Part shown: in pieces, positions 25,935 to 34,037 of the stretch
Numbering within the stretch: the first letter of the stretch is position 1
How the letters are laid out: every line of letters begins with the position of its first letter
Assembly (NCBI GenBank): GCA_938017975.1
Contig: CALIKQ010000005.1
Location: 93,429 to 132,314, forward strand
Origin: an uncultured Pseudomonadales bacterium
GTDB lineage: Bacteria > Pseudomonadota > Gammaproteobacteria > Pseudomonadales > Azotimanducaceae
Length of the DNA: 38,886 nucleotides
Direction of reading: 5' to 3'
Program-made: the position numbers and the translations under genes
The notes under the pieces: generated by a model
What the model was told of the DNA's origin: nothing
Database searches by the model: none
Seen by the model: only the letters and a program-made list of their open reading frames with translations

Positions 25935-26294
25935 ATGAATACAGAACCATCGATTTTCGAGCGAATCATGGCAGGAGATATTCCATCTGAGATGGTTTAT
26001 GAAGATGATCAGGCAATTGTCATCAGAGACATCAATCCCCAGGCTCCAATACATCTTTTGATAATCCCGAGAATCAAAATTCCCCGATTGGTCGATGCAG
26101 AACAGGACCATCGTGAGGTGTTGGGTCATTTGATGTTGCTTGCCGGTCAAATGGCGGAAAAGATGGGTTGTTCGGACGCGTTTCGATTGGTTGTCAATAA
26201 CGGCGCGGAGGCAGGACAGACGGTTTTTCATCTTCATTTACACTTGCTGGCCCAAAAACGGTTCGATGAAGGATCTTTGGCATCTCCTTTTTAA
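25935..26294 (+). CDS. HIT-family protein (HINT-like)
   Basis: A 119-residue histidine-triad nucleotide hydrolase/transferase. The active-site HxHxH is HLHLHLL with H99, H101 and H103, preceded by GAEAGQTVF, as in HINT. The N-terminus IFERIMAGDIPSEMVYEDD is also typical. HINT enzymes act on adenosine phosphoramidates. It starts at ATG 25935 after a weak GGAG. About 200 bases upstream to the MarR-GNAT gene hold nothing I can name. The end (LLAQKRFDEGSLASPF) replaces the more usual GGRxMxWPPG, a small variation. Confidence 0.92.
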   Translation: MNTEPSIFERIMAGDIPSEMVYEDDQAIVIRDINPQAPIHLLIIPRIKIPRLVDAEQDHREVLGHLMLLAGQMAEKMGCSDAFRLVVNNGAEAGQTVFHLHLHLLAQKRFDEGSLASPF

Positions 26295-26330
26295 TGTTCT
26301 GTTGAGTAAAGGGCGCGCCTATTCTGGGCA

Positions 26331-26987
26331 TCAATCTATAAAGCTAACTTCGCCCGTCGACAAATCATAAAAGGCGCCGCAGATAGTCAAATCATCGCTT
26401 TTTGTAAGTTCAGAGAGCGGCTCCGAGGTTTGCTGCAGTTGATCAATGGAGGCGCGTATATTGGCCTTCATGCATTGATCAGCGAGGACCTCCGTGATTT
26501 CAATGGGATTCGGGCCGACGAGCGAGGCAATGTTTGGGGCGATATGGTCAACAATTTCGCTGATATGACCGGGCAACGGGCTCTCTTTATGGTTCAGTGC
26601 TCTGAGGGTCGCGGTGATGGCTCCGCATCCTGTGTGCCCAAGTACAATGACCAATGGAGTCCCAAATTGTGTAGCAGCAAACTCAATGCTTGCAATTTGT
26701 GAGGAAGCCGCAATATTGCCGGCCACCCGAATCGCAAATAAGTCACCAGGGCCTTGGTCAAAAATGATCTCCGCAGGAACCCGGGCATCGGAGCAGCTTA
26801 GGATGATTGCCTTGGGGTTCTGAGGGCGAACGCTTTCTGAGACTTGCCAGTGTTTTGCCGTAGAGCGGCCCTCCCTGAAACGGATGTTGCCAGCCTTCAA
26901 ATCGGCCAGTGTCCGATCAGCGGAGTTCGAAGTCAGGGGCGATCGAGTATTGGTGGGTGGCATCATGCGTCGCGACTTGCCTCTCAT
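26331..26987 (-). CDS. Carbonic anhydrase, beta class
   Basis: A cytoplasmic zinc enzyme hydrating CO2. 218 residues. Zinc ligands are C65, H118 and C121 (CSDAR and GHTGCGA), with the D67-R69 dyad. FDQGPGDLFAIRVAGNIA and SIEFAATQFGTPLVIVLGH are beta-class signatures. The start is either ATG 26987 or ATG 26966; the latter is the first of a Met-Met pair and leaves out a basic stretch, and neither has a clear ribosome site. It is convergent with the HIT gene, 36 bases apart. It could feed bicarbonate to the biotin carboxylase of this genome, but they are far apart. Confidence 0.92.
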   Translation of the reverse strand: MRGKSRRMMPPTNTRSPLTSNSADRTLADLKAGNIRFREGRSTAKHWQVSESVRPQNPKAIILSCSDARVPAEIIFDQGPGDLFAIRVAGNIAASSQIASIEFAATQFGTPLVIVLGHTGCGAITATLRALNHKESPLPGHISEIVDHIAPNIASLVGPNPIEITEVLADQCMKANIRASIDQLQQTSEPLSELTKSDDLTICGAFYDLSTGEVSFID

Positions 26988-27502
26988 TTTGGTGTTGGTA
27001 GTTTAGCATTGTCGAGAACTTTGTGGGCGAGATCTACGCGCATCCATCTTCAAAACGGCGGATAAACGGGATGGCTCATTTAGACCGTCAAACCAAGGTG
27101 CACCCTCGGCGCGTGATGTGTGGCAGGCAGAAAAATCTCTGACACGCTGCTCCTAGTCCTATCTGTCATCTAGAACCGCTCGCTTTAGCCTTTCGCCCGC
27201 TGGGGACGATCGATGTCTGGGACTGGTATTTCAGGCAGTGGACGCGACGGACCTGCAGATCGGTGGTAGTACCTTTGGGTGGTAAGAATCTGGCAAGTAT
27301 TCCTGCGCAGAGGTTTTGTATCGCCCAATCGTAGTTTGCGCTTTCACTATTTTTATCCAAGCGGAAGGTGGGATGGCTTCGGGTCGATAGGCTATGTTTG
27401 ATTGATGCCTAGATGAATCAATGCAAAGAAACGTTTCTGGGTGTTACAACAGTTTAGGTTGGATTGATTGAGTGCGGACAACCCCTTGAGTATGATTCGC
27501 TG
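26988..27502. other. Intergenic region before the GMC oxidoreductase
   Basis: About 515 bases without a gene I can support. A - strand frame at 27360-27166 has no ribosome site and no family look. An imperfect 24-base palindrome, TTGATT with 12 bases then AATCAA, lies at 27398-27421 and might be an operator for the GMC gene. I see no clear terminator. Confidence 0.5.
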
Positions 27503-29086
27503 ATGATCAAGACGTATGACTATATTGTGGTTGGCGCAGGCTCGGCAGGGTGTGTGATGGCCACTCGATTGGCAAAACACCACCGTGTACTGCTGCTTGA
27601 AGCTGGTCGGGCAGATGCCTCTTGGGATTTCAGGGTTCATATGCCTGCGGCGCTATCAGAGGTGCTCAAAGGCACTTGGTATAACTGGGCGTATAGCACA
27701 TTGCCTGAGCCTTATTTGAATGACCGTGTGATGTATTGTCCGAGGGGTAAAGTGCTTGGTGGCTCATCATCAATTAACGGAATGATTTTTGTTCGAGGCA
27801 ATCCCCAGGACTTTAACCGATGGTCAGACATCTACGGTGCAAAGGGCTGGAGTTACTCAGACGTTTTACCGTTCTTTAAAGTGAGTGAAACCAAAGACGG
27901 GGGAGACCCACAGTTTCGGGGCGACAGCGGGCCTGTACAGATTACCAATGGCGATATGGACTCCCCGCTCTGCCAAGCATGGCTTGGGGCCGGGGCAGAT
28001 TTGGGTTTTGATCTGACCGACGATTTTAATGGCGCTCGGCAGGAAGGTTTCGGACCCTTCGATCGCTCGGTCGCCCACGGGCGCAGACAAAGCACAGCTG
28101 TGGCCTATTTAAGAGATCACGCTTTGGCGCCGGATGCTCCCGGACTGACCGTCGTAACGAAAGCTCAGGTGCAAAAGTTGAACTTAGCGTCGAATCGGGT
28201 AGAGGGCGTTACGGTTGTTGTTGGAGGGCGCCAAGTTAGTTTTGAAGCGAGCCGTGAGGTGATTTGTTCGGCAGGCGCGATCAACTCACCGCAGTTATTG
28301 ATGCTGTCGGGTATTGGGCCTGAGGCGCAATTAAAGGCGCACAACATTGCCTGTCGGGTAGCCAGTGAGGAAATCGGACAGAATCTGCAGGATCACCTTG
28401 AAGTTTATGTTCAAGCAGATTGTCAGAAGCCCGTTTCTTTATACCCAGCTACCCGGGGACTTCGAAAATTGGTGGTGGGGGCGAATTGGTATTTTTTTAA
28501 GCAGGGTCCGGGTGCCACAAATCACTTTCATACGGGGGCCTTTCTCCGAAGCGGCTTTGACCACGGTTATCCGGATTTACAGTTTCACTTCTTGCCTGTA
28601 GCGATGGACTACGATGGAAAGGATCAGCACAAAGGACACGGATTTCAAGTGCATGTTGGACCCATGAAACCGACAAGCCGCGGCCAGGTCACGTTAAAAG
28701 ATGCTAACCCGGTGCATGCTCCGAATATTGAGTTTAACTATAACGCGACGGATCAGGACCAGCGCGTAATGCGACAAGGCATCGATCTCGCCAGAGAGCT
28801 GATCGCAAGTCAATCTTTCAGCGGTTTGACCGGCAAGGAGCTGAAGCCCGGTGCTGGCGATCTCGATGCTTTTGTTCGTAATAGAGGCGAAAGTGCTTAT
28901 CATCCTAGCGGTACCTGTCGAATGGGGTCTGACCCTGGTGCGGTGACTGACCTTGAAGGCAGGGTTAACGGTGTTGAAGGCTTGAGGGTTGTTGATGCCT
29001 CGCTGATGCCGGAAATCACCAACGGGAATCTCAATGCAGTGGTCATTATGATGGCAGAAAAAATTTCCGCAGGAATGACCCCATGA
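27503..29086 (+). CDS. GMC-family oxidoreductase (choline dehydrogenase-like)
   Basis: A 527-residue FAD-dependent alcohol dehydrogenase/oxidase of the GMC family. The dinucleotide fold is YIVVGAGSAGCVMATRLA at about 8-25; the GMC signature PRGKVLGGSSSINGMIFVRG lies near 80-99; the second signature GAINSPQLLMLSGIGP lies near 257-272. The active-site His is H467 in YHPSGTCRMG, and an Asn lies in ITNGNLNAV near 507-511. The start is taken as ATG 27503 (MIKTYDYIVVGAG), since the upstream open part from TTG 27464 does not fit the family. The substrate could be choline, another alcohol or a polyethylene-glycol-like compound; no neighbouring bet genes support choline. Confidence 0.9.
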   Translation: MIKTYDYIVVGAGSAGCVMATRLAKHHRVLLLEAGRADASWDFRVHMPAALSEVLKGTWYNWAYSTLPEPYLNDRVMYCPRGKVLGGSSSINGMIFVRGNPQDFNRWSDIYGAKGWSYSDVLPFFKVSETKDGGDPQFRGDSGPVQITNGDMDSPLCQAWLGAGADLGFDLTDDFNGARQEGFGPFDRSVAHGRRQSTAVAYLRDHALAPDAPGLTVVTKAQVQKLNLASNRVEGVTVVVGGRQVSFEASREVICSAGAINSPQLLMLSGIGPEAQLKAHNIACRVASEEIGQNLQDHLEVYVQADCQKPVSLYPATRGLRKLVVGANWYFFKQGPGATNHFHTGAFLRSGFDHGYPDLQFHFLPVAMDYDGKDQHKGHGFQVHVGPMKPTSRGQVTLKDANPVHAPNIEFNYNATDQDQRVMRQGIDLARELIASQSFSGLTGKELKPGAGDLDAFVRNRGESAYHPSGTCRMGSDPGAVTDLEGRVNGVEGLRVVDASLMPEITNGNLNAVVIMMAEKISAGMTP

Positions 29087-29248
29087 TGCGTGTAGTCGCG
29101 TGATTTTAGTCAGCCAGGCTCTGCGGATTCTTGGATTCGACGTGAATGAACAACGAGAAGTCCCGTCAGGTATGGAACCATTGCTTCGTAATCTCTTGTT
29201 AGGGAAAAGAAATGATCGATTCTCGTCGTCACTGCCAGGCTGGCGCTA

Positions 29249-31771
29249 TTGTCGCGCCTTGAGTCAATTGCAGTGAACGTTTGGTCGCAACCAGTTTTTG
29301 GAATGACCTGTCCAAAATGTGAGGCAAAGGTCGAAGCTGCGCTACTTGCGCGCGACGACGTTCACCACGCGAAAGCCGATTTTTTAAATTCTGAAGTGCA
29401 CCTTGAAGGGACGGTAGACCCCGCGCTTGTCCGACAGATTATTGAAGAAACAGGATATTCGGTCCGATCTGAATCAGAAAACCAGCCAGATGGCGATTTG
29501 TTAGAGCACTCGGCCTCTGCTGTCTCAGAGGCCTCTGTTGCGGTGCCGGATAACATCGGCGTTCACAGACAAGTCCCCGTCGATTATTTCATGGCCATTG
29601 AAGGCATGGCCTGTGCCGGGTGCGTGGCGACGGTCGAGAAAATTCTCAAGGAACCGCCGGAATCAGTTCAAGCGGTTGTTAACTTTGCTGCGGAAACGGC
29701 CTGGCTTCAGAGTACCGGTGCATTTGAACCTATCGCCGAGGCTCTGGCGAAATCCGGATACTCGGCACGATTGTTGGCTGAAGACGTCTCTGGTGCAGAG
29801 GCCCAGGAAGCCACATCTAATTTCAATGTTTGGCATCAAGCGTTAATCGCGCTGCTCGCGGGTGGGTTGTTGATGACCTGGTCTATGGTTTTTGGCCAGA
29901 TTGGCCTTGGCGACCCGGGCATTAACCTCTTTTTGATCTTCGGCAGCGCAGGGATTATTGCGGTAACGGGCGGTCATTATTTTAAGCGGGCCTTCGCTGC
30001 TTTACATCACCGCATGGCCACCATGGATTCGCTGATCGCACTTAGCACTGGTGCTGCATGGCTTTATTCCAGCTTTGCTTTAGCGCCGGCAGTGCTACAT
30101 TTAGAAGCATCCGCAGCCATGATTTTTTATGAGTCTGCTTTTTTTATTATTGGGTTTGTAAACCTCGGAAAGGCCTTTGAAAGACGGGTCCGCATGCGCG
30201 CAGGTGGCGCGGTCAGTGCGCTCTCGGAGCTTCAGCCGACGACCGCCGCCCGGGTCTTGGCAGGGGGCATCGTTGAGAATGTGCCCGTCGAGACAGTTGC
30301 AGTAAACGATATTCTTCAGGTTGCCCCCGGTGCACGCATTCCTTTAGATGGGAGGGTGCGGGCAGGGTGCTCTGCTATTGATGCATCACTGATCACGGGA
30401 GAGAGTGTGCTCCAACCAGTGCTCATCGGACAGGCGGTGATCGGCGGCACGTTAAATGTCGATGATGTCATTGAAATCGAAGTCACCCATGTGGGTCAGT
30501 TAACGGTGATGCAACAGATGATTCGTGATCTCAAACGAGCACAAAACTCCAAACCAGCGCTAGCAAGCCGCGTGGATGAGGTATCGGCTTGGTTCGTGCC
30601 AATGGTCATGGTTTTGGCTGTCGCAGCAGCACTGATTTGGCTGATTTTGGGGGCGTCCACCGCTTTTGCTGTCGAGACAATGATGACGGTGCTCATTATC
30701 GCTTGCCCCTGCGCACTGGGATTGGCCGTGCCAATGAGCATAATGGTTTCCGTCGGCCGCGCAGCGGAAGCGGGCCTGATGATTCGAAATGGAAGGGTGC
30801 TCGAAGCGGCTCGTGCAGTGACCACGGTTATTTTTGACAAAACCGGCACCCTGACTCAGGGTAAGCCAGAGGTCACGACCCATCTTTGGTTTTCAGATCA
30901 GCAGAAAGAGTCGCAGGATACTAGCCTGGTTGCCCTGCGCGCATTGATGACGCGATCAGAACATGTGCTTGCCCGTGCTGTAGTGCGTTTTTTGAGTGAT
31001 GCGCCTTCCGGATGTTCAGTGACGGCACCAGCACTTGTGGCTGGCCAAGGGGGATCTGGCCAAGTCGATGGGCATTTTTATGCTTTCGGACGATTGAGCT
31101 ATTTACATGAACTTGGCCTTGCTGGCGGAGAGGAAATAGATGCAGCCGAAAGCCAATCTCGTGTGTACTGGGGCACAAGCGAACGGGTCTGCGGTGTTTT
31201 TCTGCTGGCCGACACCGTGCGCGGTTCAGCGGCAGAGACCGTTGAAGCGCTGCAAAAGCAGGATAAGCGTGTTTTGATGTTAACGGGCGACCACGCATCT
31301 CCAGCTGCTAAGCTCGCTCATACACTCAAAATAGAATTTGAAGCCGGACTGAGTCCGAGAGAAAAACAAAGCCAAGTTCAATCGCTGCAGACGAATGGAG
31401 CTGTCGTTGCCATGATTGGAGACGGTCTCAATGATGCTGGTGCGCTGGCCCGAGCTGATGTCAGTGTCGCGATGGCGCATGGCACAGAAGCAGCGATTCA
31501 GGCAGCGGATCTGACTTTGCTCAGCAATGATCTCAATGCCGTTACACGATTGATCACGCTGTCTCAGCAGACAGTTCGAAATATAAAGCAAAATTTGGTG
31601 TTTGCGTTCCTGTACAACGTCACGCTCATTCCAATTGCAGCGGGATTGCTGTATCCGACGTTGGGCTGGCGGATTGATCCGTCATTGGCAGGCTTAGCGA
31701 TGGCATTGTCGAGTGTTTCGGTGGTTTTGAACGCGGCCAGGCTCAGCCATCGCCCGTTGCTTGCAACCTAA
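29249..31771 (+). CDS. copA: Copper-translocating P-type ATPase
   Basis: A P1B-1-type Cu(I) exporter of the inner membrane, 840 residues from TTG 29249. It has two heavy-metal-binding domains, C21-C24 in GMTCPKC and C122-C125 in GMACAGC. It also has the actuator TGES, the membrane site CPC in IACPCALGLA, the phosphorylation site DKTGTLTQG and GDGLND. The last helices contain FLYNVTLIPIAAG and MALSSVSVVLNAARL, which mark copper specificity. The nucleotide-domain motif reads SEHVLA (570-575) instead of the nearly invariant SEHPLA. Start is uncertain: GTG 29273 (MNVWSQPVFGM) is also plausible. No copper chaperone or CueR gene is adjacent. Confidence 0.92.
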   Translation: MSRLESIAVNVWSQPVFGMTCPKCEAKVEAALLARDDVHHAKADFLNSEVHLEGTVDPALVRQIIEETGYSVRSESENQPDGDLLEHSASAVSEASVAVPDNIGVHRQVPVDYFMAIEGMACAGCVATVEKILKEPPESVQAVVNFAAETAWLQSTGAFEPIAEALAKSGYSARLLAEDVSGAEAQEATSNFNVWHQALIALLAGGLLMTWSMVFGQIGLGDPGINLFLIFGSAGIIAVTGGHYFKRAFAALHHRMATMDSLIALSTGAAWLYSSFALAPAVLHLEASAAMIFYESAFFIIGFVNLGKAFERRVRMRAGGAVSALSELQPTTAARVLAGGIVENVPVETVAVNDILQVAPGARIPLDGRVRAGCSAIDASLITGESVLQPVLIGQAVIGGTLNVDDVIEIEVTHVGQLTVMQQMIRDLKRAQNSKPALASRVDEVSAWFVPMVMVLAVAAALIWLILGASTAFAVETMMTVLIIACPCALGLAVPMSIMVSVGRAAEAGLMIRNGRVLEAARAVTTVIFDKTGTLTQGKPEVTTHLWFSDQQKESQDTSLVALRALMTRSEHVLARAVVRFLSDAPSGCSVTAPALVAGQGGSGQVDGHFYAFGRLSYLHELGLAGGEEIDAAESQSRVYWGTSERVCGVFLLADTVRGSAAETVEALQKQDKRVLMLTGDHASPAAKLAHTLKIEFEAGLSPREKQSQVQSLQTNGAVVAMIGDGLNDAGALARADVSVAMAHGTEAAIQAADLTLLSNDLNAVTRLITLSQQTVRNIKQNLVFAFLYNVTLIPIAAGLLYPTLGWRIDPSLAGLAMALSSVSVVLNAARLSHRPLLAT

Positions 31772-31883
31772 TTTCTCACATGAAGGGCGTCATGGTGCGA
31801 TGGCTATGGCAGTGCCCGGTGATGCAGCGCTGCGCTGCCTTGTGGTTTCCAAATAACTCGATCCCCCAACGAAGGAGCCTTCA

Positions 31884-32885
31884 ATGAGTTATCAAAACCA
31901 AGATTGGTTGGATCAACACGTCGAGCCTGTAGAAGATCCAGAGATAAAAATCATCGATCCTCACCATCATCTGTGGGATCGCTCTGGACACCGTTATTTG
32001 TTAGATGAATATCACCGAGATCTAGACAGCGGGCACCACATTGTGAGCTCAGTTTTTGTTGAATGCGCGAGTATGTACCGACAATCGGGGCCGCCCGAGA
32101 TGGCCCCGGTTGGAGAAACAGAATTTGTGAATGGGATCGCGGCTATGTCGGCCAGCGGCGGTTATGGCGAACAGAGAATTGCTGCTGGCATTGTTGGATT
32201 CGCAGACCTAACGCTGGGGAAAGACGTGGGTGCTGTGCTGGATGCACATCTCTCTGTTAGCTCGCGCTTTCGCGGTATTCGACATGCGGCGGGTTGGCAT
32301 GCAAGCCCATTGATTCGAAATTCTCATAGCAATCCTCCGGAAGGGCTCTTGGGAGATCCTCATTTCCGGAACGGGTTTGCAGAACTGGCGTCAAGGCAAC
32401 TCAGTTTTGACGCCTGGTTTTATCATCCTCAGATTCCAGAGCTTATTGATCTGGCCGATGCCTTTCCAGACACGACAATTATTCTTGATCACTTTGGGGG
32501 GCCCTTGGGAATAGGCCCCTACCAAGGCCGATCTTCCGAAGTTTTCAAGGCTTGGCAGTCTGACCTGTCGACGCTTTCCTTGCGGCCCAACGTCGTAATC
32601 AAGTTGGGGGGGCTGGTGATGCCGATCAACGGTTTCGAGTTACACAAACGTCGGCGCCCCCCGACCTCTGACGAGCTTAAAGCCTTGACCGGAGATTACT
32701 ATCGCTTTGCGATAGAGCGTTTTGGCCCTGATCGTTGCATGTTCGAAAGCAATTTCCCGGTTGATCGTCAGAGTTGTTCGTATCGTGTGCTCTGGAATTC
32801 ATTTAAAAAGTTGGTTTCAGATGCCTCGGCTTCTGAAAAAGCGGCGCTGTTTCATGACACTGCTGCTAGGGTCTATCGGCTATAG
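31884..32885 (+). CDS. Amidohydrolase-family (amidohydrolase 2) protein
   Basis: A 333-residue TIM-barrel metal hydrolase or decarboxylase of the COG3618/PDC-hydrolase type. The first metal motif is IIDPHHHLWDRSG at 24-36. Further conserved pieces are SRFRGIRHAAGW, TTIILDHFGGP and GPDRCMFESNFPVD, where the last normally carries the catalytic Asp. These enzymes often hydrolyse lactones or cyclic compounds. AAGGAG eight bases before ATG 31884 fixes the start. It is probably a single gene. The substrate is unknown. Confidence 0.87.
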   Translation: MSYQNQDWLDQHVEPVEDPEIKIIDPHHHLWDRSGHRYLLDEYHRDLDSGHHIVSSVFVECASMYRQSGPPEMAPVGETEFVNGIAAMSASGGYGEQRIAAGIVGFADLTLGKDVGAVLDAHLSVSSRFRGIRHAAGWHASPLIRNSHSNPPEGLLGDPHFRNGFAELASRQLSFDAWFYHPQIPELIDLADAFPDTTIILDHFGGPLGIGPYQGRSSEVFKAWQSDLSTLSLRPNVVIKLGGLVMPINGFELHKRRRPPTSDELKALTGDYYRFAIERFGPDRCMFESNFPVDRQSCSYRVLWNSFKKLVSDASASEKAALFHDTAARVYRL

Positions 32886-32933
32886 GATTGGGGTGGGGCA
32901 AAAGCTTAAAGAGAGGTTTTGGGTAGATGGGCC

Positions 32934-33902
32934 TTAGGGGCTTGCCAACAAGGTCAACAAAGGCGCCATACGTGATTTTCGATAACGCTTGACCAGAGCG
33001 AGCGCAATGACGGCAGTTTCGATATCGACGAAGCCTCGATAGTTTTTGGGTCTGAAGTGCATTTGGAATGCTCGAATCACACGTTGGGTTTGATGATCGA
33101 GTTGACCGGTGACCACAATGTTATAGCCGAGAGCTGCCAGGGCCGCTTGGGTTAGTTGAACCAGATCGATCGACGGGTCAAGCGCGTCTCTGAAAAATGC
33201 CAGGTCCTCATCGCGCGGCCAGGCGCCAATGCCGGCTTGGTGCAGCCGATACCAAGGAAATTTTGGACCAGGATCAATTTTACGTTCTGGCGCGATGTCG
33301 GCGTGTCCGACAACTTGCAGCGGGTCAATGTCGGGGTGGCGGATCAGAATATCTTGAACAAGGCCAACCAATGCTTGAATTTGGTGCTCTGGATAATCTA
33401 TGAACTCACAGACGGACTGTAGATCAGGCAGTTCGAGCGTGTCTGAATATTCAGGTGCGCAATGTGAAGTATTCACGATCTCAATGCCGATAGAGCGGTC
33501 GTTTAATGCGGTTGCGCCATCCCAGTAGCTGACGCCGGCATGCCATGCGCGCTGGTGCTCTGCGACCAGCCGGTAAATTTTAAGGCGGTTGTGCGGATAG
33601 GTGGTATCTCCCAGTTGTGGAATTAAGTAGTGGGCGCTGACGGGTTGGTTTGACTCAGCTGTGAGCGCCGTGAGTGACTCATTGAAATCATCTGAAGTGA
33701 AGTGCAACACCAGATGGTTAATGCGGCCATTCTGATTGGCGGAAGGTGCATCGATAATAGGAAGCGTTGCGCAACCACTGACTGCGGCAAGGATCAGCAC
33801 AAGATTTGGGTGGAACCGAAACCGTCGCGCCAAGCGAGGTACTCTCGTTATATTCAGCAACCGCAGCACGCTCTGTAGAAGTGTGTATCTGCGAAGCGTC
33901 AT
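32934..33902 (-). CDS. N-acetylmuramoyl-L-alanine amidase, AmiD-like lipoprotein
   Basis: A 322-residue peptidoglycan amidase of the Amidase_2 type. A lipobox is visible in LVLILAAVSGC, with the lipidated cysteine at C44 of this start. The n-region is long and basic, so a later TTG start (residue 24) is also possible. Metal-site residues are H67 (LVLHFTS), H200 and D210 (GHADIAPERKIDPGPKFPW), with E141 in IGIEIVN. RAWHAGVSYWDG is typical of the family. The last 80 residues are a peptidoglycan-binding domain (ALAALGYNIVVTGQLDHQTQ). This matches AmiD, an outer-membrane lipoprotein that cleaves anhydro-muropeptides. It is convergent with the amidohydrolase gene. Confidence 0.88.
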   Translation of the reverse strand: MTLRRYTLLQSVLRLLNITRVPRLARRFRFHPNLVLILAAVSGCATLPIIDAPSANQNGRINHLVLHFTSDDFNESLTALTAESNQPVSAHYLIPQLGDTTYPHNRLKIYRLVAEHQRAWHAGVSYWDGATALNDRSIGIEIVNTSHCAPEYSDTLELPDLQSVCEFIDYPEHQIQALVGLVQDILIRHPDIDPLQVVGHADIAPERKIDPGPKFPWYRLHQAGIGAWPRDEDLAFFRDALDPSIDLVQLTQAALAALGYNIVVTGQLDHQTQRVIRAFQMHFRPKNYRGFVDIETAVIALALVKRYRKSRMAPLLTLLASP

Positions 33903-34037
33903 AACTTCGATCTTAGGTCAGTTTGAGCTGGGGCGGATGATTGACCAGCTTCGTTTAAGAGACGCCGCACATCTCTGAGTGCTGCCTGGGGGCCGAAGCT
34001 GTCGTGCTTATTGTACCGTTGAGGTTTCACTCTGAAC

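Noticed and set aside
26312-26319. GGCGCGCC palindrome between the HIT and carbonic anhydrase genes
   Set aside because: Eight bases only and no T run; too short to call a terminator or operator.
27166-27360. A 64-residue frame on the - strand in the gap before the GMC gene
   Set aside because: No ribosome site, no recognisable motif and an unremarkable composition; probably chance.
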